Assembly (NCBI GenBank): GCA_905181765.1
Contig: CAJIYW010000009.1
Location: 1 to 64,000, forward strand
Direction: 5' to 3'
Length of the DNA: 64,000 bases
DNA from: Flavobacteriales bacterium UBA6772
GTDB taxonomy: Bacteria; Bacteroidota; Bacteroidia; Flavobacteriales; Flavobacteriaceae
The position numbers and the translations under genes were made by a program. Under the pieces are notes generated by a model. That model did not search any database, was not told where the DNA came from, and saw only the letters and a program-made list of their open reading frames with translations. This document shows, in pieces, positions 46,407 to 56,180 of this stretch (positions are counted from its first letter, which is position 1; every line of letters starts with the position of its first letter).

Positions 46407-47264
46407 TTAATTGTTTTTAATCACATAAATTAAAGAAGAATACTCTGTTGTGGATTTAGCCTTGCGGTTTGAGAGAAAACCTCTGTAAAAAGCTTTTATA
46501 GGATTTGATTTTCCTGTTTTGTTTTTTTCACTTAAAAGAGATACATAATAACTATCAAACTTCATTGGAAGTGTTTCCTCTACAATCATTTCTGCTTCTA
46601 AAAATAATTTATGAATTGCCTTTTGACTAAAATGCCAAAGATGCCTTGGCACATCATACGCTGCCCAATGTTCTTTGTAAAACTTAGCATCGTAACTTTT
46701 ATAATTTGGTACAGCAACCACAATCCTTCCTTCAGGTTGTAACAAACTCTTTAAAGTCTTAATGGTGCTTTTTAAATTTTCCACATGCTCTAAAACATGC
46801 CAAAGTGTAATTACATCAAATTTTTGATTGGTAACGTCTAAAAAGTTTTCTTTTAAGTGTATTCCTTTTTTAGCTGCGTTTTCTCTTGCTTCTAAATTTG
46901 GCTCAACACCTAAAACACGCCAATTATTGTTTTTACAAGTTTTTAAAAAATCACCAGTTCCTGCTCCAAAATCTAACACCGTTTTTGAACCCGATTTAAA
47001 AGAGTTTAATAATAAAAGTTTTTGTTTTAATGTGCGGTTTTTTACCACTTGATAGATCTTATCAAAGAATGTTTTTTTACTATCTGTGTGCGAAATATAA
47101 GCTTCACTTTTATAGTAGTCTTCTATGTTTTTAGGAACAGGAGTCGTTACCAGCATCTCATATTCTTTATGCTTCATCACTTCAAAATAATCTCCAGAAA
47201 CGGTATTGTCTTTGCAGTTTAAGAGCGTGGTTAAATTGCTATAAAGCTCTTTTTGATTGTTCAT
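46407..47264 (-). CDS. Class I SAM-dependent methyltransferase
   Basis: 285 residues. A Methyltransf_23-type domain begins with VLDFGAGTGDFLKTCK (SAM motif I), then GVEPNLEARENAAKKG (acidic motif), DVITLWHVLEHV (motif II) and a late PRHLWHFSQKAI segment typical of methyltransferases that work on polysaccharides or lipids. An N-terminal region (CKDNTVSGDYFEVMKHKEYE) resembles the zinc-binding N-part of such enzymes but keeps few Cys. It is last gene of the leftward DUF4175-ybeY-mnmG run, 53 bases after mnmG. Substrate unknown. Confidence 0.82.
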   Translation of the reverse strand: MNNQKELYSNLTTLLNCKDNTVSGDYFEVMKHKEYEMLVTTPVPKNIEDYYKSEAYISHTDSKKTFFDKIYQVVKNRTLKQKLLLLNSFKSGSKTVLDFGAGTGDFLKTCKNNNWRVLGVEPNLEARENAAKKGIHLKENFLDVTNQKFDVITLWHVLEHVENLKSTIKTLKSLLQPEGRIVVAVPNYKSYDAKFYKEHWAAYDVPRHLWHFSQKAIHKLFLEAEMIVEETLPMKFDSYYVSLLSEKNKTGKSNPIKAFYRGFLSNRKAKSTTEYSSLIYVIKNN

Positions 47265-47283
47265 ATTGCTTTAATCTTAAGAA

Positions 47284-47299
47284 TGTTCCACGAGGAACA
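47284..47299. promoter_or_regulatory. parS-like palindrome downstream of mnmG
   Basis: TGTTCCACGAGGAACA: 6-bp perfect arms around ACGA, matching 13 of 16 positions of the ParB-binding consensus TGTTTCACGTGAAACA. It lies in the 53-base gap between mnmG and the methyltransferase gene. It is weaker than the copy on the other side of mnmG. Confidence 0.45.
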
Positions 47300-47317
47300 T
47301 TTGAAAGTTTTCTTTTT

Positions 47318-49195
47318 TTATCTACCCATATAAACCAACAAAACAGATATATCACTTGGCGAAACACCACTAATTCTGCTGGCTTGCGAAATAGATGTTG
47401 GTTTCACTTTATTTAATTTTTCAGTTGCTTCAAAGGATAACGACTTCACTTTTTCGTATTTAAAACTAGAGGGAATAACGACGTTTTCTAACCTATTTAA
47501 TTTATCTGCATTGTTTCTTTCTTTCTCTATATAACCAGAATACTTTAAGTGAATTTCTACCTGCTCGATTACATCTTTAGCAACAGTATGCTCCTTTAAA
47601 AAATCTTTTAATTTTCTTATATCACTAAAATCTGCAAGCGACAATTGTGGTCTTGATGCAACTTTAAAAAGCTTCATAGATTGATTTACAAGTGCTAGAT
47701 TTTTAGCTTCTAAAATAGGATTTACCTCTTCTTGCCTTACACTTGTCTCTTCTAAAAACTTAATTAATAAAGCGGTCTTTTGTTCCTTTTCTAAAACACG
47801 ATCCATTCTTTCTTGAGACGCCAAACCTAATTTATAACCTAAAGGTGTTAGTCTTAAATCTGCATTATCTTGCCTTAATAAAGTTCTATATTCTGCCCTA
47901 GAAGTAAACATTCTATATGGCTCCTCTGTCCCTTTAGTAATTAAATCGTCAATTAAAACACCTATATATGCCTCGTTTCTTTTTAAAATAAAAGGCTCCT
48001 TTCCTTGTGTTTTTAGTGCAGCATTTACCCCTGCCATTAATCCTTGTGCAGCCGCCTCTTCGTAACCTGTTGTTCCATTAATCTGACCCGCAAAAAACAA
48101 GTTCTCAATCAGCTTTGTTTCCAAAGAATGTTTTAATTGAGTAGGTTGAAAAAAGTCATATTCTATTGCATACCCATATCTTAAAAATTTTACATTTTCA
48201 AAACCATCTACCGCACGTATTGCTTTGTCTTGAATATCCTCTGGAAGTGATGTAGAAAAACCATTCACATACATTTCAACCGTCGTCCAACCCTCTGGTT
48301 CTACAAAAATTTGATGCCTGTCTTTCGTGGCAAATCGATCTACTTTATCTTCCACAGATGGACAGTATCTTGGCCCGGTAGACTTAATTCTTCCGTTAAA
48401 CATTGGAGATCTATCAAAACCCTCACGAAGTAAATCATGTACTTTTTGATTTGTGTAAGTTAAATAACAAGAGCGTTGCTTTTTTAAAGAGCCTGTGGTT
48501 GGTAAATAAGAAAATTTCTCAGTGATTTCGTCCCCTGGTTGCTCTGTCATTTTCGAATAATCCAAAGAACGCCCATCCACTCTTGGGGGGGTTCCTGTTT
48601 TCATTCTACCCGCTTCAAAACCTTTTTTAACCAATTCTTCTGTAATTCCTTTAGAAGCTCCTTCACCAGCTCTTCCACCACCAAAACTTTTATCACCTAT
48701 ATGAATTAAACCGTTTAAAAAAGTACCCGCTGTAATTATAACAGTTTTTGCTTTTATTTCTAAACCCAAAGCTGTTTTTACACCTATAATTTTAGCCCCA
48801 TCAAACAGCAAACCAGTCACAGAATCTTGATAAAAATCGACATTTTTTGTTTCTTCTAACATCGTCCTCCAGCACTCCGCAAATTGCATTCTATCAGATT
48901 GTACTCTAGGGCTCCACATTGCAGGGCCTTTAGATTTATTAAGCATCTTGAATTGTATTGCGGTTTTATCTGTAACCACTCCGCTATAACCACCTAAAGC
49001 ATCTATCTCTCTTACAATTTGTCCTTTTGCAATTCCACCCATTGCAGGATTACAACTCATTTGTGCAATATTTTGCAAATTCATCGTGATTAACAATGTA
49101 TGAGCACCCATGTTTGCGCTTGCGGCTGCAGCCTCACTTCCTGCGTGACCACCACCTATTACGATAACATCAAATGTTGTTGAAAATAAACTCAT
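47318..49195 (-). CDS. mnmG: tRNA uridine-5-carboxymethylaminomethyl modification enzyme MnmG
   Basis: 625 residues, full length. Together with MnmE it builds the carboxymethylaminomethyl group at wobble uridine 34 of several tRNAs. FAD-binding motif VIVIGGGHAGSEAA (10-23), GITEELVKKGFEAGRMKTGT, RYCPSVEDKVDRF, the GTTGYEEAAAQGL motif and the C-terminal helical MnmE-binding region are present. Historically named gidA and often close to the replication origin; parS-like palindromes occur on both sides here. Confidence 0.96.
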   Translation of the reverse strand: MSLFSTTFDVIVIGGGHAGSEAAAASANMGAHTLLITMNLQNIAQMSCNPAMGGIAKGQIVREIDALGGYSGVVTDKTAIQFKMLNKSKGPAMWSPRVQSDRMQFAECWRTMLEETKNVDFYQDSVTGLLFDGAKIIGVKTALGLEIKAKTVIITAGTFLNGLIHIGDKSFGGGRAGEGASKGITEELVKKGFEAGRMKTGTPPRVDGRSLDYSKMTEQPGDEITEKFSYLPTTGSLKKQRSCYLTYTNQKVHDLLREGFDRSPMFNGRIKSTGPRYCPSVEDKVDRFATKDRHQIFVEPEGWTTVEMYVNGFSTSLPEDIQDKAIRAVDGFENVKFLRYGYAIEYDFFQPTQLKHSLETKLIENLFFAGQINGTTGYEEAAAQGLMAGVNAALKTQGKEPFILKRNEAYIGVLIDDLITKGTEEPYRMFTSRAEYRTLLRQDNADLRLTPLGYKLGLASQERMDRVLEKEQKTALLIKFLEETSVRQEEVNPILEAKNLALVNQSMKLFKVASRPQLSLADFSDIRKLKDFLKEHTVAKDVIEQVEIHLKYSGYIEKERNNADKLNRLENVVIPSSFKYEKVKSLSFEATEKLNKVKPTSISQASRISGVSPSDISVLLVYMGR

Positions 49196-49203
49196 TCTTT
49201 ATA

Positions 49204-49217
49204 GTTCCACGTGAAAC
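49204..49217. promoter_or_regulatory. parS-like ParB-binding site upstream of mnmG
   Basis: GTTCCACGTGAAAC matches the core of the ParB consensus (TGTTTCACGTGAAACA) at 13 of 14 positions; only the outermost pair differs beyond that. It sits 8 bases before the mnmG ATG, between ybeY and mnmG. ParB sites in most bacteria lie within a few tens of kilobases of the replication origin. Confidence 0.6.
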
Positions 49218-49224
49218 CCTGTAT

Positions 49225-49653
49225 TTAATTAATTGATAATAAGACGTTTAACTCTTTTAAAGCGTCGTTTTCTTGAGCCGTCATCTCTTTTTGACTCTCT
49301 GGTGTTTTATCAGAAAAGCCGATATAATGCAAAACCCCATGAATCATTACTCTTTGTAGTTCCTCTAAAAAAGAAACCTTAAAATCATTAGCATTATCTG
49401 CAACTCTTTCTGTAGATATAAATATATCTCCTCCAACAAGCCTTCCTAAAGAATTATCAAAACTTATAATATCTGTTAGTGTGTCGTGTTGTAAAAACTC
49501 TATGTTTAATTTTAATAAATAAGCATCATCACAAAAAATATAGTTTATCTCACCCTCTTCACAGGTGTGGTTTAAAATAATTTTTTGAATCCATTTTACA
49601 AAACAATCCTCGTTTTCTAATTTAAAATTGGTTTCATAATTAAAACTAATCAT
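49225..49653 (-). CDS. ybeY: Endoribonuclease YbeY
   Basis: 142 residues. YbeY is a metal-dependent RNase acting in 16S rRNA maturation and ribosome quality control. The metal site reads HGVLHYIGFSDKTPE: two His plus Asp where E. coli has a third His, a variant common in Bacteroidetes. TDIISFDNSLGRLVGGDIFIS is the family core. It overlaps the end of the DUF4175 gene by 8 bases and precedes mnmG by 29 bases, forming one operon. Confidence 0.93.
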   Translation of the reverse strand: MISFNYETNFKLENEDCFVKWIQKIILNHTCEEGEINYIFCDDAYLLKLNIEFLQHDTLTDIISFDNSLGRLVGGDIFISTERVADNANDFKVSFLEELQRVMIHGVLHYIGFSDKTPESQKEMTAQENDALKELNVLLSIN

Positions 49654-52600
49654 TCTCTCTCTTGTTTGGTTCTGAAAAATAATCTCGAACCTTTAATTTG
49701 TAATTTTGATGCAAAGGTAATGATTGTCTATTTAATATCTCTATTTGATTATAGAACTGCTTTTTAAAACCTAAAGGCTTCCTGTTGTTTTTATTTGTAG
49801 TATTTCTATTAACTGTTGCTTTGCGTTTATTCTCTTTTCCTTGTTCTAAAGCAGCTGTATCTAATTTTAGTAAATCATAATTTAACTGTTGCATTTTTTG
49901 AATCGTGCGAGCGCTAAAACCTTTCTCTAAAATTTCGTTTTCTAGTTGTTCCATCGATTTTAAAACCTTTTTAATCTGCCCAATGTTTTTTTTATTTCCT
50001 TCTTCTGACTCTTCTATAGCTGTTTGCAGTTGCTGCCTTAATTGAGACTGCTGTTTATATATCTCATAAAGCTCGCCGTCTAAATCATCATTTTGCCCAG
50101 ATCCTTTTTCTCCCAACCCACCTTCATTCGGTTCGTTAATGTTTTTTCCAGCCTCCTCTTTTTTACCTGGTTTCCCTCCTTTTTTTCCTTCACCTTTTTC
50201 CTCTCCTAGGTTTTTACCCGGCTTCCGTGCAAGCTCTTTAGATTTCTCTCTTCCTTTTTTCATTTTCTCAGACAACTCGCCTTGCTTTTTAATAATGTCC
50301 GGAAGACTAAAGCCTTTACTTTTTTTACCCGCCCCCATCTTCATCGATGCATTTTTCATATTATTTAACATTGTGCTTAAATAGTCTGACAAATTGTTTA
50401 CCGAAGTCATTACATATCGTTGATTAGAAACTCCATTCTCAAACATTCCTTCAGAAAAGTTTTCCAAAGATTGCTCTAAGTTGTAATGTACCGCTGATAA
50501 ATCGTTTTGAATTTTTGAAGATATTTTAGGTAACCGCATCGAGAGTACATACAAACTATCGTCTATATGCTCAAAATAAGTTCTTATGTTATTTTGCTTT
50601 TTTAAATCTTTACCAAAATCAGGATGCATTGTAGAAATAGACTCAAACTTATTCATAAGGGCTTCTTGTTTAAATGAAAAAGTCATCAAGTTTTCTAAAA
50701 TTTTACGCATATCATCCATGTTTTCTTCAATAGATTCACCCTCCATTTCTAACATCGCTTTTTGCATTTTAGCACTCATTTTTTGCATTTTCTCAGCACT
50801 ATTCTTTTGGTTTTTCTTGGCCGAACTTTTATTTTTGTTTTTTAAACCTTCCTCTGCCTTATTTAATTCTTGGTCAATCTCTTTTTTTTCCTCTTCTACA
50901 TCTGGCAATTCCATCGGCTCTTTTAACCTTTTGTTGTCCTTTGTTAGTTCATTTAACTCCTTTTTTATTTTCTCAAAGCCTTTTTTTATTTCTTTTTGAT
51001 CTTCTAAGTTATCAGCATCCTTTTTTTCTAACAACTCCTGTTCCTCTGCCAAGTCATTTAATTTATTCGCAATTTGCATTGTTTTTTGTTCTATATAGAA
51101 CCGCTTTACCAATTCTAAGGTTCTCTCTAAGCTGCGCTCTTGTTGCTTATTTTGTTCCGCTAACTGTTTTATTTTTTTACCTAATTTCTCTTTATTTAAC
51201 TTCTCTGCAACCTTAGCAATCTCATCTAGCAATTTCTGTTGTTTGTTGTTTTTCTTTAGCTCGTCAATTCTTTTCTGTAGCTCTTCTTTTTTTTCTTGAA
51301 GGGTTTTATCTTCTTCTTTACTTTCTTTGAGGTTTTCTTGCAGTTTTTTGGTTTGAAGACGCATCATTTCTTTATATTGTTTTTGTCTTTTTAAAAAGTC
51401 ATCCACCTTTTTTTTATCCCTCCAGCTAAATTTTTTATTCTTTTGTAAACCTTCTTGAAGCTTTTCTATGCCACGCTGCTGCTTTTGCTGATTAAGAATA
51501 GCGCGATCCATATTATTAATTGTGTTTCTTTGCGCGTCTAATAACTCCTGATTTAGCTCTTCATTTGTTTTTTCTCTATATTTAAAAACAGCGCTTTTTG
51601 CTTTTTTATTTCCATTTACCATGTCATTGTCATAGACCTCAAAAAAAAGTTCATAGTTAATTCCTTTACCAACAAACAAACTATCAGGAAACAAATAAAA
51701 AAAAGTTTGAATATTTGCTTTAGAGATTCCTATCGCACATATTTTTTGAACTTGTGGGTTATTTTCTTCGTAGTACACCATTTGCAACTTACTTAAGCCA
51801 TAATCATCTGAAACCTGCCCAAAAAAATGTGTGGGTGTTTTAGAGCTCTCATTATTATTGGATTGTATTATAATTTTAGGGAAATTATCTTTAACTACAT
51901 TTATAGAAAACTGCAAGCGCTCAAAATCTTTTAAATTTTGATTAGATGAAGTAACTTGATACGTAAAAGAACTCTTTATTTGTTTTGTAAATTCAAAGTT
52001 GTTCTCGCTAAGCTTGGTAAATAAAGCCCTGTCTGTGTTCTCAATAAATGCAACCTCTTGTGTTTGGTTGCTTAAAACACCCCATGTAATTTTAGTCCCT
52101 TCTGGAACAATTAGGTTTCCAGAATTTGGAATTGTTTCATTCTTTTTATCTACATAAAAAGGGTATTCTAATTTTAAAATAATATTATTAATTGTTGGAG
52201 TGTTAATTATGGTTAGCTGATGTCTTTTACTTTGAACTTTATTTGCCTCAAGAAAAAAAAGCATCGGCTTTTGAACGTTTGAAAAAGTGAAAGAAAAGTT
52301 ACCTAAGCCGTTATTTTGTAAAAAATACTCCTGTTTTTCAAACTTTATTTTTACTTCTGCAGGTAAAACAGATCCAAGGGTTTCAATATGAATCGTAATA
52401 TCGCTACCCTGAACAACCTGAAGGCTTTTATTTATTAGTTTAAAATAAAAAGGTGCTGGTGGCGCATATGCTGTTCTGTGATGAACAACCCGGTCTAAAC
52501 TCTTCCTAAGTAAATCATTATTACCAGATAATAACGTAATTAAAAAAACTACAACAGGTAAAATTGCATACTTAAGGTATTTAAAATTTTTACTAAAGTT

Positions 52601-53032
52601 TACTGCTTTTACAAACGGAACAGACAACAACTCTTCTGATTTCTGATTGATACTTGCTAGCAATAAATCAGAATGGTCGCCCTGTTCTTTCAGTTGTAAA
52701 GTGTTTAATAATTTATCTTTTACATCAGGAAAAAACTTACCTATAATGTTTGAACACTCTTCAAGCGTTATTCTTTTTTGTAAACCAATTAGTTTAAAAA
52801 CAGGTACAACAATAAAGCGCCAGAACAGGAACACTTCAACCAAAACAAATGCCAAAAACAAAAATGTTCTTGCCATGGGTTTTAACCATAAAAAATGTTC
52901 TAAAAACAGCGTGCATAATAAATAGAAAAAACCTATAGAAAAAAACAAAAGGCCTCCTCTAATTAGTTCGTTTACGTAATATTTCCGCGTAAACTGATGT
53001 AATTTATCTGTAATCGTTTTAACTCCATTCAT
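49646..53032 (-). CDS. Large DUF4175 membrane protein
   Basis: 1128 residues. Two N-terminal membrane helices (LLFFSIGFFYLLCTLFLEH and RTFLFLAFVLVEVFLFWR) and a third (YAILPVVVFLITLLSG) precede an Ig/beta-sandwich-like extracytoplasmic region (about 170-480). The rest is a very long Lys/Glu-rich coiled coil (about 490-900) and a Gly/Lys low-complexity linker (GKNLGEEKGEGKKGG). This is the DUF4175 family of Bacteroidetes, of unknown function, usually beside ybeY and mnmG as here. The intact 3.4-kb frame contrasts with the frameshifted genes elsewhere in the window. Confidence 0.87.
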   Translation of the reverse strand: MNGVKTITDKLHQFTRKYYVNELIRGGLLFFSIGFFYLLCTLFLEHFLWLKPMARTFLFLAFVLVEVFLFWRFIVVPVFKLIGLQKRITLEECSNIIGKFFPDVKDKLLNTLQLKEQGDHSDLLLASINQKSEELLSVPFVKAVNFSKNFKYLKYAILPVVVFLITLLSGNNDLLRKSLDRVVHHRTAYAPPAPFYFKLINKSLQVVQGSDITIHIETLGSVLPAEVKIKFEKQEYFLQNNGLGNFSFTFSNVQKPMLFFLEANKVQSKRHQLTIINTPTINNIILKLEYPFYVDKKNETIPNSGNLIVPEGTKITWGVLSNQTQEVAFIENTDRALFTKLSENNFEFTKQIKSSFTYQVTSSNQNLKDFERLQFSINVVKDNFPKIIIQSNNNESSKTPTHFFGQVSDDYGLSKLQMVYYEENNPQVQKICAIGISKANIQTFFYLFPDSLFVGKGINYELFFEVYDNDMVNGNKKAKSAVFKYREKTNEELNQELLDAQRNTINNMDRAILNQQKQQRGIEKLQEGLQKNKKFSWRDKKKVDDFLKRQKQYKEMMRLQTKKLQENLKESKEEDKTLQEKKEELQKRIDELKKNNKQQKLLDEIAKVAEKLNKEKLGKKIKQLAEQNKQQERSLERTLELVKRFYIEQKTMQIANKLNDLAEEQELLEKKDADNLEDQKEIKKGFEKIKKELNELTKDNKRLKEPMELPDVEEEKKEIDQELNKAEEGLKNKNKSSAKKNQKNSAEKMQKMSAKMQKAMLEMEGESIEENMDDMRKILENLMTFSFKQEALMNKFESISTMHPDFGKDLKKQNNIRTYFEHIDDSLYVLSMRLPKISSKIQNDLSAVHYNLEQSLENFSEGMFENGVSNQRYVMTSVNNLSDYLSTMLNNMKNASMKMGAGKKSKGFSLPDIIKKQGELSEKMKKGREKSKELARKPGKNLGEEKGEGKKGGKPGKKEEAGKNINEPNEGGLGEKGSGQNDDLDGELYEIYKQQSQLRQQLQTAIEESEEGNKKNIGQIKKVLKSMEQLENEILEKGFSARTIQKMQQLNYDLLKLDTAALEQGKENKRKATVNRNTTNKNNRKPLGFKKQFYNQIEILNRQSLPLHQNYKLKVRDYFSEPNKREND

Positions 53033-53177
53033 AAGCGATTAATAAAAATAAAGCTTTTCAAAAGACTCACAAAGAAATTAGCGGTTAAAAAAGATTGTTG
53101 TTTATATAAAAAAAAGATCGCGCTTATTTCTAACGTCTTTTTATCCCTCTGTCATTTCAATTCTCTCTTTTTAAAAC

Positions 53178-53185
53178 TATCTTTG
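53178..53185 (+). promoter_or_regulatory. TATCTTTG box of gltX
   Basis: An exact TAnnTTTG match, 21 bases upstream of the gltX ATG, in the divergent gap with the DUF4175 operon. Confidence 0.5.
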
Positions 53186-53206
53186 CTTATTAAAAAAAAC
53201 TAAAAA

Positions 53207-54727
53207 ATGGAATCCAATGTTCGTGTTCGTTTTGCCCCAAGTCCTACAGGGCCTTTGCATATTGGTGGTGTAAGAACCGCTTTATACAATTATCTTTTTG
53301 CTAAAAAACACAACGGTACTTTTATCTTAAGAATAGAAGATACAGACCAGTCTCGTTATGTTGCAAATGCAGAAAACTATATTACAGAAGCTTTAGAATG
53401 GTGTAACATTCCGTTTGATGAGGGTCCGGGAAAAAATGAAAAATTTGGACCATACAGACAATCTGAACGAAAAAACATATACAAAGAATATGCTGACCTT
53501 TTAATTAAAACAGGATGGGCGTATTACGCCTTTGATACTTCGGAACAGTTAGATGCGCACAGAAAAGGGCATGAAGCGGAAGGAAAAACCTTTATTTATA
53601 ATTGGCACAACAGAGAAAAAGGACGCTTAGTAAACTCTTTAATTTTAACAAATGAAGAGATTCAAAACAGAATTAATGCAGGTGATAATTATGTAATTCG
53701 TTTTAAAACACCACAAGATGAAATTTTACGAATGGAAGATGAAATTCGTGGAAAAATTACAATAGACACCAACACTTTAGATGATAAAATTTTATTTAAA
53801 GGAGACGGTATGCCAACCTACCACTTAGCAAATATTGTAGATGACCATTTAATGGAAATTAGCCACGTAATTCGAGGTGAAGAGTGGTTGCCATCAATGC
53901 CTTTACATATTTTATTATATAGAGCGTTTGGCTGGAGTGCTCCAAAATTTGCACATTTACCACTAATTTTAAAACCTGTAGGAAAAGGAAAATTAAGCAA
54001 AAGAGATGGTGATAAGTTAGGGTTTCCTGTGTTTCCGTTAGAATACAAGAATGAAGCTTCTGGTGATGTTTCTAGGGGTTATAAAGAAGATGGTTATTTT
54101 GCAGATGGTTTTATAAATATGCTCGCTTTCTTAGGGTGGAACCCAGGAACCGAACAAGAAATTTTCTCTTTACAAGAACTAATAAAGGATTTTGATTTAA
54201 GTCGTGTTAGTAAATCTGGTGCAAAGTTTAATCCAGATAAAGCGTGTTGGTTTAATCAGCAATACATGCAAAGTAAAGACAATGTTGAATTAACAGATTT
54301 ATACACTCCTGTTTTAAAAGAAAAGGGTGTTTTAAAAGATCAGGAATATGTTTTAAAAGTGGTTTCTTTTATAAAAGAAAGAGCTGTTTTTGTAACCGAT
54401 TTTTGGGAATTATCTAGTTTCTTCTTTGAAGCTCCAATAGAGTTTGATGTAAAAGCGTCCAAGAAAAACTGGAAAGAAGGAACCTCTGAATTAATGACGG
54501 CGGTTGCATTATTCATTTCTAATATTGAAGATTTTTCATCAGAAAATACAGAAAAAGAAATTAAAGAATGGATTACGAATAAAGAAATTGGGTTTGGTAA
54601 AGTAATGCAACCACTGCGATTAAGCTTAGTTGGTAAATTAGCTGGGCCACATTTGTTTGATATTATAGCAATGATCGGGAAAAAAGAAACAGTTAAAAGA
54701 ATTGAAAACGCAATTAATAAGTTATGA
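53207..54727 (+). CDS. gltX: Glutamyl-tRNA synthetase
   Basis: 506 residues, full length. A class I synthetase that charges tRNA-Glu. The HIGH-type motif is PSPTGPLHIGGVRTALYNY at the N-terminus and the KMSKS-type motif is GKLSKRDGDKLGFP. The C-terminal anticodon-binding helical domain runs to residue 506. It has its own promoter. Confidence 0.96.
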   Translation: MESNVRVRFAPSPTGPLHIGGVRTALYNYLFAKKHNGTFILRIEDTDQSRYVANAENYITEALEWCNIPFDEGPGKNEKFGPYRQSERKNIYKEYADLLIKTGWAYYAFDTSEQLDAHRKGHEAEGKTFIYNWHNREKGRLVNSLILTNEEIQNRINAGDNYVIRFKTPQDEILRMEDEIRGKITIDTNTLDDKILFKGDGMPTYHLANIVDDHLMEISHVIRGEEWLPSMPLHILLYRAFGWSAPKFAHLPLILKPVGKGKLSKRDGDKLGFPVFPLEYKNEASGDVSRGYKEDGYFADGFINMLAFLGWNPGTEQEIFSLQELIKDFDLSRVSKSGAKFNPDKACWFNQQYMQSKDNVELTDLYTPVLKEKGVLKDQEYVLKVVSFIKERAVFVTDFWELSSFFFEAPIEFDVKASKKNWKEGTSELMTAVALFISNIEDFSSENTEKEIKEWITNKEIGFGKVMQPLRLSLVGKLAGPHLFDIIAMIGKKETVKRIENAINKL

Positions 54728-54873
54728 TATTTTCTTCATGTAAATAAAAAACTTAATATTATTGAGTTTTTTATTGCTTTAAACGTAACATTTATAAAAA
54801 TCTGCGTCTTATAATTGATTATAAAATTCAGTACCTTTACTTATATATATTACTAATTTCAAAAAAAACAGCT

Positions 54874-55797
54874 ATGCCTACACTTCCATTGATTATTATC
54901 GTCTTACTTGGCCTTATTCTTTTTGCTTCGTTATTTACCGTAAAACAACAAACTGCAGCAATTTTAGAGCGTTTCGGAAAGTTTAACATTATTAGACCTT
55001 CTGGTTTACATTTTAAAATACCCGTAATAGATAAAGTTGCAGGAAGGTTAAGTTTAAAAATTCAACAATTAGATGTTATTATTGAGACAAAAACCTTAGA
55101 TGATGTTTTTGTAAAACTAAAAGTATCTGTACAATACAAGGTGCTTGCAGATAAAGTATATGACGCATTTTATAAATTAGACTATCCGCATGACCAAATA
55201 ACCTCTTATGTATTTGATGTTGTAAGAGCAGAGGTGCCTAAAATGAAATTAGATGATGTTTTTGTAAAAAAAGATGACATTGCGCTGGCTGTAAAAGCAG
55301 AACTAAACGATGCTATGATAAATTATGGATTTGATATTATTAGAACTTTAGTAACAGATATTGATCCAGATCCTCAAGTAAAAATAGCAATGAATAGAAT
55401 TAATGCTTCTGAAAGAGAAAAAGTTGCAGCACAATACGAAGGAGATGCTCAACGTATCTTAATTGTAGAGCGCGCGAAAGCAGAGGCAGAAAGCAAGCGC
55501 TTACAGGGACAAGGTATTGCAGATCAAAGACGTGAAATTGCTCGTGGTTTAGAGGAGTCTGTAGATGTATTAAATAGAGTGGGTATTAATAGCCAAGAAG
55601 CATCAGCTTTAATTGTTGTGACTCAGCATTATGACACTTTACAGTCAATTGGCAGTGAGACAAATAGTAATTTAATTTTATTACCAAACTCACCCCAAGC
55701 AGGTAGTACTATGTTAAATGACATGGTAGCTAGTTTTACCGCAAGCAACCAAATTGGTGAAGCAATGAAAAATCAAAATAATAAAGAAACAAAATAA
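54874..55797 (+). CDS. SPFH/Band 7 membrane protein (QmcA/stomatin-like)
   Basis: 307 residues. One N-terminal membrane anchor (LPLIIIVLLGLILFASLF) precedes the SPFH domain (VKQQTAAILERFGKFN, RPSGLHFKIPVIDKVAGRL) and a long charged coiled coil (REKVAAQYEGDAQRILIVE). Such proteins form ring or cage assemblies in membrane microdomains and often hold or regulate proteases such as FtsH. No protease gene lies next to it, so QmcA-type is more likely than HflK. A TACCTTTA box upstream is a near-consensus promoter. Confidence 0.88.
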   Translation: MPTLPLIIIVLLGLILFASLFTVKQQTAAILERFGKFNIIRPSGLHFKIPVIDKVAGRLSLKIQQLDVIIETKTLDDVFVKLKVSVQYKVLADKVYDAFYKLDYPHDQITSYVFDVVRAEVPKMKLDDVFVKKDDIALAVKAELNDAMINYGFDIIRTLVTDIDPDPQVKIAMNRINASEREKVAAQYEGDAQRILIVERAKAEAESKRLQGQGIADQRREIARGLEESVDVLNRVGINSQEASALIVVTQHYDTLQSIGSETNSNLILLPNSPQAGSTMLNDMVASFTASNQIGEAMKNQNNKETK

Positions 55798-55813
55798 AGC
55801 ATTTAGTATTAAC

Positions 55814-55843
55814 AAAAAAAGCATACTATTAGTAGCTTTTTTT
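55814..55843. terminator. Terminator between the SPFH gene and tatA
   Basis: A7GC / GCT7 arms with extra ACTA pairing in the loop. Convergent genes on both sides. Confidence 0.7.
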
Positions 55844-55926
55844 GTTTCTACACTCAACTTATTTTTAACGTCTCTAGTATAAAAAGCTAATCGATGTTTT
55901 TATTATATTTTATTTAAAAGTAAATT

Positions 55927-56118
55927 TTACTTCTTTTCTTCTATTTTTTCTTCTGGTTCGTCCTCTTTAGCAGCATTTTTAAACTCTTTAATTCCACCAC
56001 CTAAACCCTTCATTAATTCTGGTATCTTTTTACCGCCAAAAAAAAGTAAAGCCACTACAATAATAACAGCTATTTGTACACCACTTACCATTCCAAAAAA
56101 TATAGAGAAACTATGCAT
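55927..56118 (-). CDS. tatA: Twin-arginine translocase subunit TatA
   Basis: 63 residues, a short TatA. Membrane helix [20 protein letters not shown] with Phe-Gly hinge, amphipathic helix [17 protein letters not shown] and an acidic/basic tail. It is closer to canonical TatA than the 93-residue copy at 41977. No tatC is adjacent. A TATATTTG box lies 21 bases upstream. Confidence 0.88.
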   Translation of the reverse strand: MHSFSIFFGMVSGVQIAVIIVVALLFFGGKKIPELMKGLGGGIKEFKNAAKEDEPEEKIEEKK

Positions 56119-56139
56119 CTTTTTTAATTTTATTAATTA

Positions 56140-56147
56140 CAAATATA
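56140..56147 (-). promoter_or_regulatory. TATATTTG box of the second tatA
   Basis: An exact TAnnTTTG match on the minus strand, 21 bases before the ATG. Confidence 0.5.
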
Positions 56148-56180
56148 CAAAAACTTTTATTTTGAACCTTGCTAATTCTT

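Noticed and set aside
54833..54840. TACCTTTA as SPFH promoter
   Set aside because: One mismatch to TAnnTTTG and no -33 element; mentioned with the gene but not listed as a site.
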